The notes beneath the pieces were generated by a model. It was not told the DNA's origin. It saw only the letters and a list, made by a program, of their open reading frames with translations, and searched no databases. A stretch of DNA of 64,000 bases from assembly GCA_913056455.1 (NCBI GenBank), contig CAJXMJ010000002.1:663665-727664 (forward strand), given 5' to 3'. Position numbers and translations under genes: made by a program. Below, piece by piece: positions 17,213-25,138 of the stretch. Positions within the stretch are counted from its first letter, which is position 1. Every line of letters starts with the position of its first letter. Source of the DNA: an uncultured Fodinibius sp. Lineage in GTDB: Bacteria > Bacteroidota > Rhodothermia > Balneolales > Balneolaceae.

Positions 17213-17574
17213 ATATTTTTAAACCTTTTGCAGTATTAAGTTTTATAGAAAGTTAAGACTCATTAAAACAAGGCTGAAATATACGTTTTGAGGTCGAAAA
17301 CAAAGGTGATGGACAAACTTGTCTTGTCTTTTGGGTATTGCTGTAGTAGTTCCGAATATGGCGTTCAAAGCGTGTTATCGGCATGGTGTTAAATTAGTTT
17401 AACAGGCTGTCGGCCTCTATGTGCAGACAAGTTTATTTAAATGGTATTAAATCAATACCTGGAATCATGCTGCTGGAGTGGTTAAGATTAGGCACTTTAG
17501 CAGTCTGGGGCGCATAGTTTGAAACCCCGCAGTAGTTAAGTTCAGATGATTAATAATAGTTCTTCTATTTTAGG
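17213..17574. other. non-coding stretch beside the second recombinase
   Basis: No gene is seen. It contains GGTATT-N5-AATACC (17443-17459) and the palindromic TTAAATTAGTTTAA region near 17391-17404. It directly follows the recombinase stop and could hold its recombination site, but no second copy was found. Confidence 0.35.
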
Positions 17575-18189
17575 TTATTTAGTTTCTTTAGAGCTTGATA
17601 ATGCCTCTTCGACATCACTGTTAACCAAGTGGACGTAAATCATGGTAGTTGATAGGTCGCTATGACCCAACGCCTTTTGTACAACGGCTATCTCCTTCGT
17701 GTGCTTATACAGTCGAGTAGCAAAGGTGTGGCGCAGCGTATGAGGACTAATCTTCTTATTGATTCCGGCGCGCTTGCTGTACCGACGGATCATAGCCTGG
17801 ACATACCGGTCACTGAGTTGATTTCCTTTGGAGTTCTTCGACATTGTTGTGAAAACATATTCCGGTAATTCACTAAGTTCTTCTGTTTGTCGATCCTTCC
17901 ATTCCTGGAGTGCTGTTTTATCATCAACACCTCTCCAGTTATTATTTTTGATAAACAGTGTTCGATCTTTCATACCCTTTCCTTCTCGGATCATAAGGAT
18001 CTCCGTAAGAAATTCGATGTCCTCCCAACGAAGGTTTACCACTTCGGCCAGTCTCAGGCCCAGACTAAGCATCAGTTGCATCATTACTTTATTACGATGA
18101 CCGGTAACGTAACGTGGGTTGGCTTGGGCTGTTAACGCCTGAATTTCAGCTTCATTTAGGATCGTAGGGAGCTTCTTTGGTCTGGCCAT
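17575..18189 (-). CDS. short tyrosine recombinase, catalytic domain only
   Basis: A 204-residue XerC/D-like recombinase. The catalytic residues are all visible: Arg in LSLGLRLAEVVNLRWEDI, Lys in MKDRTLFIK, HTLRHTFATRL (HxxR), LGHSD (His) and the nucleophile Tyr in TTMIYVHLV. Usual family members have about 300 residues. Here the N-terminal SAM-like core-binding domain is missing and the protein begins just before the catalytic domain. The coding start is near a perfect palindrome (18213-18244). It is not the integrase next to the element's att site, so it may belong to an older insertion or work as an inversion or resolution enzyme. Only the catalytic identification is firm. Confidence 0.85.
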   Translation of the reverse strand: MARPKKLPTILNEAEIQALTAQANPRYVTGHRNKVMMQLMLSLGLRLAEVVNLRWEDIEFLTEILMIREGKGMKDRTLFIKNNNWRGVDDKTALQEWKDRQTEELSELPEYVFTTMSKNSKGNQLSDRYVQAMIRRYSKRAGINKKISPHTLRHTFATRLYKHTKEIAVVQKALGHSDLSTTMIYVHLVNSDVEEALSSSKETK

Positions 18190-18212
18190 AGCATCTAAGG
18201 TTAAATTCCAGG

Positions 18213-18244
18213 ATAGTATGTATAAAATATATTATACATACTAT
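18213..18244. repeat. perfect AT-rich palindrome upstream of the recombinase
   Basis: ATAGTATGTATAA and TTATACATACTAT form 13-bp arms around a 6-nt spacer, 24 nt upstream of the recombinase start. TACATACTAT recurs at 18295-18304. It is a candidate operator or recombination site. Confidence 0.65.
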
Positions 18245-18404
18245 ATAACAATAATTCAGATGTATAACACTTTGAAAGATAGGATCAGGTCTAATACATA
18301 CTATTTAACGTGAGTTGATAAGATCAAAGAGACCGATATGTTTGGCCAAATGTGCAGAAAGAATATGACTTTCCCTGGGATTACAAATCATTCTTGAATT
18401 TTAA

Positions 18405-18490
18405 AAGGGGGCCCCAAAGCTAATTTCAAGAAGGGGGTGCCAGGCAAAAAAAGTGGGTCCCTATTTTGGCTGAAATGAAGATCCCCATTG
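18405..18490. repeat. possible insertion-sequence end remnant (IS21-like repeats)
   Basis: Three GC-rich direct repeats lie in an AT-rich spacer: GGGGGCCCC (18407-18415), GGGGGTGCC (18433-18441) and GTGGGTCCC (18453-18461). They alternate with short A/T-rich segments and end in a TGAAATGAAGATCCCC segment. Repeated motifs of this form recall the ends of IS21-family elements. No transposase gene is present, so it is at most a remnant. Confidence 0.35.
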
Positions 18491-18510
18491 GGGAAACAGA
18501 ATGATTTAAT

Positions 18511-18735
18511 TTAATTTTCCTTTTCTTCTTTCCTTTTATAGTCAATTAATATCCAACCGGCGTGATACATTATTAAACTAAATATCACAAAATTAAAGTT
18601 GGTATGAGTGATTCTCCAAGAGTGTGGTGAATCCCCAAAACTAAGAGCAATTTGGCCCAATATTACAGGAATAAACCAATACCAATAAAAAGTACTTAAA
18701 AAACTCCCGATACGTTCGGCGATATTCTTTGACAT
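18511..18735 (-). CDS. small two-helix membrane protein, unknown
   Basis: A 74-residue protein with two hydrophobic segments (about residues 15-33, FYWYWFIPVILGQIALSFG, and 44-63, NFNFVIFSLIMYHAGWILI) and a basic tail (DYKRKEEKEN). It follows the 152-residue membrane protein by 12 nt on the same strand and is surely co-transcribed with it. No family is recognised. The pair resembles the small membrane modules often carried by defence islands, but there is no motif to support a role. Confidence 0.6.
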   Translation of the reverse strand: MSKNIAERIGSFLSTFYWYWFIPVILGQIALSFGDSPHSWRITHTNFNFVIFSLIMYHAGWILIDYKRKEEKEN

Positions 18736-18747
18736 GAGTGAAAGTAT

Positions 18748-19206
18748 TTAAACTAATCTATGGCGATTGTAGTCAAATCTATCCCAATTTCTTTCGATGA
18801 AAGGGACATAATATTTTGTAAGATATTCAAATGATATAGCGTGTATTAGAGAAAGTGGAAGTAAACATGTATATAAATTCTGTACCACAGATATAAAGGT
18901 TACTGGCATAATGAACACCAGTAGAATTGGGAAAAGAATTATGCCGTACATGGTATATGAAGTGCCTTTATAGAAGAGATAACCGGAGTAACCTGCCTCC
19001 GCGAATGAGAATAGATTTGTTAAAAGTACCAACACCGATGTAAAACGTAACAAATTCCAAATTTTAACTATAGTTTTGGTAGAGTCTGATGCATTTAAGG
19101 AGGAGCTAAACACATTGCTACCCCAGTACAATATTAAACCTGTCAATAGGAATAGGGAAACGTTTATATAAAGCGCCTTTTTACCAGTCTTAGTGAATGG
19201 TCTCAT
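18748..19206 (-). CDS. four-helix membrane protein, unknown
   Basis: A 152-residue protein with about four hydrophobic segments (roughly 11-27, 48-70, 80-105, 108-130) and a polar C-terminus ending FDYNRHRLV. It is the first gene of a two-gene unit with 18511-18735. I recognise no domain, signal peptide or catalytic motif. The promoter must lie in the 112-nt gap before the divergent gene at 19319. Confidence 0.6.
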   Translation of the reverse strand: MRPFTKTGKKALYINVSLFLLTGLILYWGSNVFSSSLNASDSTKTIVKIWNLLRFTSVLVLLTNLFSFAEAGYSGYLFYKGTSYTMYGIILFPILLVFIMPVTFISVVQNLYTCLLPLSLIHAISFEYLTKYYVPFIERNWDRFDYNRHRLV

Positions 19207-19318
19207 AGTAGCATATAAATGTTTTAAGCAATTATGTAAAAATGAGATTTGTATAATAATTCATTACTGTATGTACTAAGTTGATGACAAATAGTCCAAT
19301 GCGTTGGTTTAGTAATCT

Positions 19319-19783
19319 ATGTCTCTAAGTGATCAGGAGAAAGTCGAATTATTTATTGAGCGAGCTAAACTATCAGGATTTAATCCTCTTGTAGTCGGAC
19401 CAGAACATATGAATGATTATGCCAATGAGCTGGCAAATAGATTTGGTCAGGATAGATGGGACTATTATGCTACCGTGGCCGCGATCGGTTCTGTATATAC
19501 CATGATGATTAAAGAGTTTGAGGAAGATGGTCAATCCGATCTTATAAAATTATATAAGAATGCTATCAATGAATGGGATAAAGACGCACTTCAAAAGATT
19601 GATGAGTTAATGGAGTTTGTTTTGAAACATGAAATTACATCGAAAAGAGATTATTATACTTGTATTGGTATTTGGCTTATAGAGCAGGTAAAGGATTCTG
19701 AAATTGAGAATGGTAAAATGGATATAGCAACAGATCTTGGTAAACTTATCAGGACAAATATGAAAATTGCTATGTTACATTGA
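19319..19783 (+). CDS. hypothetical helical protein
   Basis: A 154-residue acidic soluble protein, predicted mostly helical (SDQEKVELFIERAKLSG..., NAINEWDKDALQKIDELMEFVLKHE). No signal, membrane segment or known motif. The ATG at 19319 follows an AT-rich leader without an obvious ribosome site. It is a single-gene unit, convergent with the sigma-54 regulator gene. Function unknown. Confidence 0.55.
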   Translation: MSLSDQEKVELFIERAKLSGFNPLVVGPEHMNDYANELANRFGQDRWDYYATVAAIGSVYTMMIKEFEEDGQSDLIKLYKNAINEWDKDALQKIDELMEFVLKHEITSKRDYYTCIGIWLIEQVKDSEIENGKMDIATDLGKLIRTNMKIAMLH

Positions 19784-19835
19784 ATGAAAAGCCTTGCATC
19801 GGCTCATGTAATTCTTATATGATTAGCTGCTTTAA

Positions 19836-21287
19836 CTAATCCAAGTAAGTCTCCCTATCCAGCCCATACTTATCCATCTTATTTTTAAGAGTATTTAACG
19901 CTATCCCCATTGCTTCGGCTGAATGGGTTTGGTTTCCATTGTATAAACTCATGACATAATCAATGTGTCTTTTTTCTATGTCCTCCAGTAGAAGCGATTT
20001 CTCGCTGTCATTTTCTTTAACAAAGCGTGGTATATCTTCTGCGGTTACTTTGTTTTCGGAGAATACATAGAGTCGCTCAATGAGATTTTCAAGCTCGCGG
20101 ATATTGCCCGGCCATCCATAACCCCGAAGTAGGCTTCGAGCTTCTTTTGATAGCTCAAGCTGAAAGTCCTTTTTAAGTGTCTTCTTTTTTTGTTCTATGA
20201 AGAAGCTAATAAGCTTTTCAATTTCGTCTTGACCTCTCTCCTGCAAACTGGGTAATTCCAATGGTGCTACATTTAGTCTATAAAAAAGATCCCATCGAAA
20301 CTGGTCTTCCTTACAGAGTTCTACTAAATCTTTATTACTGGCAGTTATTATTCTTACATCAACTTTTTCAGGTGTCCCGCCAACCGGCGTAATCTCTTTC
20401 TCTTCGAGAACTCTAAGTAATGCTTGCTGCATATATGATGATATATCTCCTATCTCATCTAAAAAGACTGTTCCTCCGTCTGCTTTTTTTAAGATCCCCT
20501 CTTTATCCTCATTAGCACCAGTAAAAGCTCCTTTCTTATGGCCGAAAAGTCTGGATTCTAAAAGATCATCATTAAAGGCCGAGCAGTTAATAGGAATATA
20601 TGGACTGTTATGTCTGATAGAGTTTTCATGAATAAAACGAGCAAGGTGTTCCTTACCAGTGCCAGTCTCTCCTTGAATTAAGGTAGTTACGTTATCGGTT
20701 TGGGCAACTTTATAGGCATTCCCATAAACAGGTTTGATAGAGTCTGTTATCAGATAATCTTCGGTATGTTCAAAGGTATCTGATGAGGTTTGCTTCTGTT
20801 TTAGAATAACTCCCTTGGGTATTTCTGTAGGCTCAACATCTATGAAGAGACGTTCAGGTTTATCGTCATCGGAAAAACGGGGAGACCTGAGTTGGATTAA
20901 GCGGGTTTGTAATCCAAGGGTTGTATGACAAATGTACCAGGCCAACTGCATCGCAGAGGTACCGGGAGAAAAGAAAATATCTATCTCATAATCTGAATAT
21001 TCTAAAAGAACTTGCTCGACTTTTGTTTTGATCTCTTTGAGATCAATAGGATCATCGATACTAATGATCTTTGCCTCGATATTATGTTTGGGGAAGTCGG
21101 CATCAAGTTTATTTTTAAGTTTGATGACGGGAAGGTTCTCATTTGATTCAGTTGCTAATAGGAGATGCTGATCATAGTCTTCCTGCTCAAAGAAGTATTG
21201 ATGGTAATTATATGTCGGCCCAGCTGTATTTACCTGGCCGTTATCGAAATCATTATTGTAGGCAAGCCAAGAGACGAGTATTCTCAT
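19836..21287 (-). CDS. RtcR-like sigma-54 activator with N-terminal CARF domain
   Basis: A 483-residue three-domain activator. Residues 1-155 form a Rossmann-like region with FFSPGTSAMQLAWYIC (105-120) and TRLIQLRSP. The spacing and the G-T-S/T-x-M motif follow the CARF domain of RtcR, the activator of RNA-repair genes, which senses RNA ends or oligonucleotides. Residues about 180-410 are an AAA+ sigma-54 interaction domain: Walker A GETGTGK (206-212), GAFTGA loop (253-258), Walker B FLDEIGD (275-281). Residues 440-475 form a Fis-type HTH. It is transcribed divergently from the methyltransferase-kinase operon across 136 bp that contain a sigma-54-like element, so that operon is the likely target. 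No rtcA/rtcB genes are nearby. The CARF call is from motif recognition; the ligand is unknown. Confidence 0.88.
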   Translation of the reverse strand: MRILVSWLAYNNDFDNGQVNTAGPTYNYHQYFFEQEDYDQHLLLATESNENLPVIKLKNKLDADFPKHNIEAKIISIDDPIDLKEIKTKVEQVLLEYSDYEIDIFFSPGTSAMQLAWYICHTTLGLQTRLIQLRSPRFSDDDKPERLFIDVEPTEIPKGVILKQKQTSSDTFEHTEDYLITDSIKPVYGNAYKVAQTDNVTTLIQGETGTGKEHLARFIHENSIRHNSPYIPINCSAFNDDLLESRLFGHKKGAFTGANEDKEGILKKADGGTVFLDEIGDISSYMQQALLRVLEEKEITPVGGTPEKVDVRIITASNKDLVELCKEDQFRWDLFYRLNVAPLELPSLQERGQDEIEKLISFFIEQKKKTLKKDFQLELSKEARSLLRGYGWPGNIRELENLIERLYVFSENKVTAEDIPRFVKENDSEKSLLLEDIEKRHIDYVMSLYNGNQTHSAEAMGIALNTLKNKMDKYGLDRETYLD

Positions 21288-21364
21288 ATCAATATTTGAT
21301 AACTATATTAAATTATTGATAGTCTAATATACATATTATGTGGATTTAATGTCTAATTAGGGGT

Positions 21365-21380
21365 TGGTATACCATTTGTA
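21365..21380 (+). promoter_or_regulatory. candidate sigma-54 promoter of the defence operon
   Basis: TGGTATACCATTTGTA matches the sigma-54 layout TGG-N8-TTG, with GG (21366-21367) and GT (21378-21379) separated by exactly 10 nt; the consensus is GG-N10-GC. Transcription would start near 21391, about 33 nt before the ATG at 21424. The -24 half overlaps the palindrome TGGTATACCA shared with the XRE promoter, so part of the match could instead reflect an operator. Confidence 0.5.
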
Positions 21381-21392
21381 CTAATTAGTACA
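21377..21392. promoter_or_regulatory. perfect 16-nt palindrome over the predicted start site
   Basis: TGTACTAATTAGTACA is fully self-complementary and covers the predicted -12 to +1 region. It is a candidate operator for a dimeric repressor or the response-regulator system. Short direct repeats GTCTAAT at 21322-21328 and 21351-21357 lie upstream and could be activator sites. Confidence 0.5.
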
Positions 21393-21423
21393 CGAACTTG
21401 AAGTGAAAATGTAGATAGGCAGT

Positions 21424-24186
21424 ATGACTTTAGCTGATGCAATTGGAAAGATACTTGATAAAAATGAGCGCCCAATGTCTATATCAGATTTGGTAGATGT
21501 AGGTATGTACTTTGAGCAGCTTGAGGTGGATGAGGTTACTGAAAATGACATCATAAAATGTGTGAAAGAAAATAATGATCAGTTTGAAATTCGAAATGGG
21601 TTTGTATCTATAGTTGGCCAAAAGTATTCGGAGGAAGATTTATCGGAGATCATTGAGAGATTGAGAGGTGAGTTTGGCAGTGAAGGATATGATTTATTTA
21701 TCATAATACTTTTCTATTTGAGATATAGTGCCACAAAGGAAGTGCTTGGGCTCAAGGGAGATAGGTACCATGTTGAATATGTCTTGGAGGAATTGAAGGT
21801 GTCAGATAATGGTCTAAATACTGATGACCTGATAGATCCGTTTAATGCAATTTTTCATGATTACTTTGGAAAGTCCCCTCAAGATTTTGCCGATAATGGA
21901 CCAATATTTGAGATTCACAAATTTGAAGTGGTTGGAGAGAAGAACCTACCCTTTAAATTTTATAACCTTTTATCTAATTACGATTGGTCGCTTTCTGCAG
22001 TTGATGTAGAAACCTTTGATGCTTTTATAGGCAGGATATTTAAGAACTTAGTTCATCGTACTGGTCATGGCGAACAGTACACACCAAATCAACTTTCAAG
22101 ATTTATAGCTCAGCTGTTTAACAATTCACAACATGAAAAGGTTTTAGATTTACAGACGAGTTATGGGGAGTTAACTGCTGAGTTTATTAAAAATAGTTCT
22201 TATCAACCCAGTATAACTCTCGGTCAAACAGACCCAAGGATACTCACTTTATCAGCTCTAAGAATGATATTACTTGGTGTTCGAGAGATAAACCTATTAG
22301 ATAATCCGATCTTTACCCAAAAAAGCCCGTATGATCTACTATTAACTGTACCACCGTGGGGGCGACTAAGCAAAAGCTTCTGGGAGAAAGCTTTAGAAGG
22401 TAGGGATGTGCCGGTTAGATCTTTGGAAGAACTTTATGTAAAAATTGGTTTTAGTAGGCTTCGAAAAACTGGAGAAGCATGTATTGTAGTACCAGAAGGT
22501 TTTTTGTTTAGGGATAGTTCTTTTTTAAAAAATTTCAGGGAAAAACTAATTAAAAGAAAAAATCTTAAAAGTGTTATCTACTTACCCAGTAGGACATTTG
22601 CTCCTTATACAGGTATCAAAGCTTCAATTCTTATATTATCGAAGTCAGAGAGTGAAGATTTACCACAGTTAATCAATGGACGGGAGTTAACAACTTCTAA
22701 TGGTAATTCCAATAATATTTTTGGAGAAATTCTGCGCATTTATAGAGAGAAAAATGATGAAGCCAGCATATCGAGATATGTCACATGGGATGAGATTGCA
22801 GATAATGAGTATAAACTTGGATTACAACGTTACTTTAATCCCAAAGTCTATTCAGAATCTTATTTAAGAGATCAGGATGAAGAGATCCTAAAGTTATCAG
22901 AAGTTTCAAGTAGACTTAAACTATCTCGAGAAGAAGTAGATGGAAGTTATCCATTGATTAATATGTCTAATTTAGCTGATGATCCTGTTGATCTTGTATT
23001 AGATATATCCAATCGTTCCACCAAATCAGATTACAATTCCAAGTTAATGGTTTTGGATCGGGATGCGGTATTGGTTGGTAAGGTGGGTAACAAACTAAAG
23101 CCAAGCTTGTTTAAATATGAAGGGAAACCTATATACGTAGGCAAAAATGTTATTGCATTGGAACCTAATGATGATTTGGATTCGGAGTACTTGATAAGTG
23201 AACTCAATTCGGAATTTGTTAGAGATCAAGTTTCGAAACTTCCTAAAGGATCGACTATACCTAATATTCGGATAAAGGATCTGATGAGCATATATGTCCG
23301 GATACCACAAAGTCTAAATAAACAGGCTTCATATTTTAAAGACTGGATAAAAGGGGTGGCTAAGTCAAGATTTGCAGAAAATGAAAATATTAGTTCTCGT
23401 TTAAAATTAGTTGAAAAAGATTTTCTTTCTGGTTTTAAACATGATTTTATGCAAATTCTTGGAAATGTATCTTCCGGTATTAATAACATTTCCAATTATA
23501 TTCAGGCATTAAATGAAAGGGATATAATTTCTTTGGAGGAACCTGTTGCACCACAGTTTCCGGGTGAAGAAGTAAAACCAGAAGAAACTATTAAAGGTAC
23601 GTTAGATCGAGTACAATATAATGTACAATCGGCCATCGACTTTTTGGAAGTGGAAATGGACAGAATTGTGAGTGGAGTTGATAAGGGAAGGTTTCAAGAA
23701 GTTGAATTATTACAGTTTTTAAAAGATTGGAAACAAGGAGTAAATATTGATGATACCTATTCAGTTCGAATAGAGAAAAGTGAAAATTGGCCATCTAAAG
23801 GACTTACTGTATCTCTTGTTCCTGCCTTGTTTAAAACGGTACTTACAAATCTTCTGGACAATGCTATCAAGCATGGGTTTACGGAAGACAAATCTGATTA
23901 TGAGTTTGTTTTGACTGTTGGCTTGATTGAAGAGAGGGATGGTTTTTTTGCAAGACTTTTAATAGCAAATAATGGAAAGCCGTTTCCAGATGGATATACT
24001 TTTGAAGATTATGTTACGGCAAGAACATCCGCTGGAAAAAATAGAGGTACCGGTTTGGGAGGGGCTCAAATAAAAAGGATAGTTGAAGAGCATGACGGCA
24101 TATTCCGAGAGCCTGAAAATCCTATGCCGGAAGAAATGTGGCCAGTACAATTTGAAATTTTAATGCCAATGATAGAAGAAGAATAA
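21424..24186 (+). CDS. degenerate N6-methyltransferase / target-recognition / histidine kinase fusion
   Basis: A 920-residue protein with an unusual architecture. Residues 1-70 resemble a HARE-type winged helix (LADAIGKILDKNERPMSISDL). Residues about 195-430 have the layout of an N6-adenine methyltransferase of the HsdM kind, but motif I reads VLDLQTSYGE (from residue 240) in place of D-P-x-x-G-S-G, and motif IV reads VPPW (309-312) where N/D-PP-Y/F is required. Residues about 470-640 look like an HsdS target-recognition region (LSEVSSRLKLSREEVDGSYPLINMSNL; GSTIPNIRIKDLMSI). Residues 655-920 are a kinase transmitter: GFKHDFMQIL with His673, N-box NLLDNAIKHG (N809/N813) and G-box GTGLGG (875-880). 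It should bind DNA without methylating it and signal by phosphotransfer. The next gene, overlapping by 1 nt, encodes the likely receiver. Confidence 0.85.
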   Translation: MTLADAIGKILDKNERPMSISDLVDVGMYFEQLEVDEVTENDIIKCVKENNDQFEIRNGFVSIVGQKYSEEDLSEIIERLRGEFGSEGYDLFIIILFYLRYSATKEVLGLKGDRYHVEYVLEELKVSDNGLNTDDLIDPFNAIFHDYFGKSPQDFADNGPIFEIHKFEVVGEKNLPFKFYNLLSNYDWSLSAVDVETFDAFIGRIFKNLVHRTGHGEQYTPNQLSRFIAQLFNNSQHEKVLDLQTSYGELTAEFIKNSSYQPSITLGQTDPRILTLSALRMILLGVREINLLDNPIFTQKSPYDLLLTVPPWGRLSKSFWEKALEGRDVPVRSLEELYVKIGFSRLRKTGEACIVVPEGFLFRDSSFLKNFREKLIKRKNLKSVIYLPSRTFAPYTGIKASILILSKSESEDLPQLINGRELTTSNGNSNNIFGEILRIYREKNDEASISRYVTWDEIADNEYKLGLQRYFNPKVYSESYLRDQDEEILKLSEVSSRLKLSREEVDGSYPLINMSNLADDPVDLVLDISNRSTKSDYNSKLMVLDRDAVLVGKVGNKLKPSLFKYEGKPIYVGKNVIALEPNDDLDSEYLISELNSEFVRDQVSKLPKGSTIPNIRIKDLMSIYVRIPQSLNKQASYFKDWIKGVAKSRFAENENISSRLKLVEKDFLSGFKHDFMQILGNVSSGINNISNYIQALNERDIISLEEPVAPQFPGEEVKPEETIKGTLDRVQYNVQSAIDFLEVEMDRIVSGVDKGRFQEVELLQFLKDWKQGVNIDDTYSVRIEKSENWPSKGLTVSLVPALFKTVLTNLLDNAIKHGFTEDKSDYEFVLTVGLIEERDGFFARLLIANNGKPFPDGYTFEDYVTARTSAGKNRGTGLGGAQIKRIVEEHDGIFREPENPMPEEMWPVQFEILMPMIEEE

Positions 24187-25124
24187 TGGATAGACCTATA
24201 AGTGTATTACTCTTGGATGATGAAGCGGACAAAATGATTGACTTTATTCAAGAAGCAAAAAGTGAGCGGGTACTGATAAAGGAGAAGCTGACAAATGCCC
24301 AGGAGGGTATTCAAGAAATTCGAGATAATTATGATAAATATGATGCTGTAATTTTAGATGCACTATTCTTTGAAAAACCAGATTCAGCAAAATTACGTGA
24401 TGCCGGTGCTCTTGCTGATACACTTGCTGAAATTAGCAGATTAGTTCATGTTGAAGAAAAGTATCTCCCCCATTGTATCTATACCGGACATTTTGATAAA
24501 GTAAATTCAGACACAGTTACGCGAAACAAAGAAGTGTTTGTTAAGGGCCGTGATCAGAAAGAGATGTTTACGTATCTGAAAGATGAGGTTTCAAAATCCG
24601 ATGATTATGCGATAAAAAATAAGTATAACGATGTGTTTGAAGTATTTGATCGAGGTTTTATGCCAACGGATAAGATGCCAGATTTAATAGAAATATTGGC
24701 ACAACTTGAAAGTGATGCTAAATATAATAGAGATGGGGCATTCACTCCTCTAAGAAAAATGTACGAAGCTTTTGTCAAAAGCTTTTATGATGAAGCATAC
24801 AGTAATGATAAGGATCAGGATCTGGTTCCTTTGGACCTTTTTTCTGGTGATTACGATGAACGAGTAAATATTAAAGGTTCCTGGTTCTATTTTTCAGGGA
24901 TGGAGATAAGAGATCAGAATGGTAACACAATTGTTGGTAAAAGGTCAGAAAAAGTTTTCCCAGAACACATAAAAAACTTAACAAGTGGATTTGTAGATTT
25001 GGTACAAACAGAATCACATGATTATCCTGAACCTGTAACAAAGTATGCTTATCGTTCAGCTGTTAATACTTTGTTAGAATTGTTATTGTGGTACAAAAAC
25101 TTTTGCATCAAAAATTTTAAATAG
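24186..25124 (+). CDS. receiver-domain protein with uncharacterised C-terminal output domain
   Basis: A 312-residue protein, coupled to the kinase fusion by the TAATG overlap. Residues 1-130 are a receiver domain: acidic pair D11-D12 in VLLLDDEADK, phospho-acceptor D58 in YDAVILDALFF, then a Thr in YTGHF and a Lys in FVKGRD at the conserved switch positions. Residues 150-312 are not a DNA-binding output of a known type. They look helical, with AFTPLRKMYEAFVKSFYDEAY and a final QTESHDYPEPVTKYAY...LLELLLWYKNF segment. Phosphorylation by His673 of the upstream protein is the simplest reading. The output may act on the restriction enzymes encoded next; hsdM starts 14 nt downstream. Confidence 0.8.
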   Translation: MDRPISVLLLDDEADKMIDFIQEAKSERVLIKEKLTNAQEGIQEIRDNYDKYDAVILDALFFEKPDSAKLRDAGALADTLAEISRLVHVEEKYLPHCIYTGHFDKVNSDTVTRNKEVFVKGRDQKEMFTYLKDEVSKSDDYAIKNKYNDVFEVFDRGFMPTDKMPDLIEILAQLESDAKYNRDGAFTPLRKMYEAFVKSFYDEAYSNDKDQDLVPLDLFSGDYDERVNIKGSWFYFSGMEIRDQNGNTIVGKRSEKVFPEHIKNLTSGFVDLVQTESHDYPEPVTKYAYRSAVNTLLELLLWYKNFCIKNFK

Positions 25125-25138
25125 AAATACGTTGGCGA

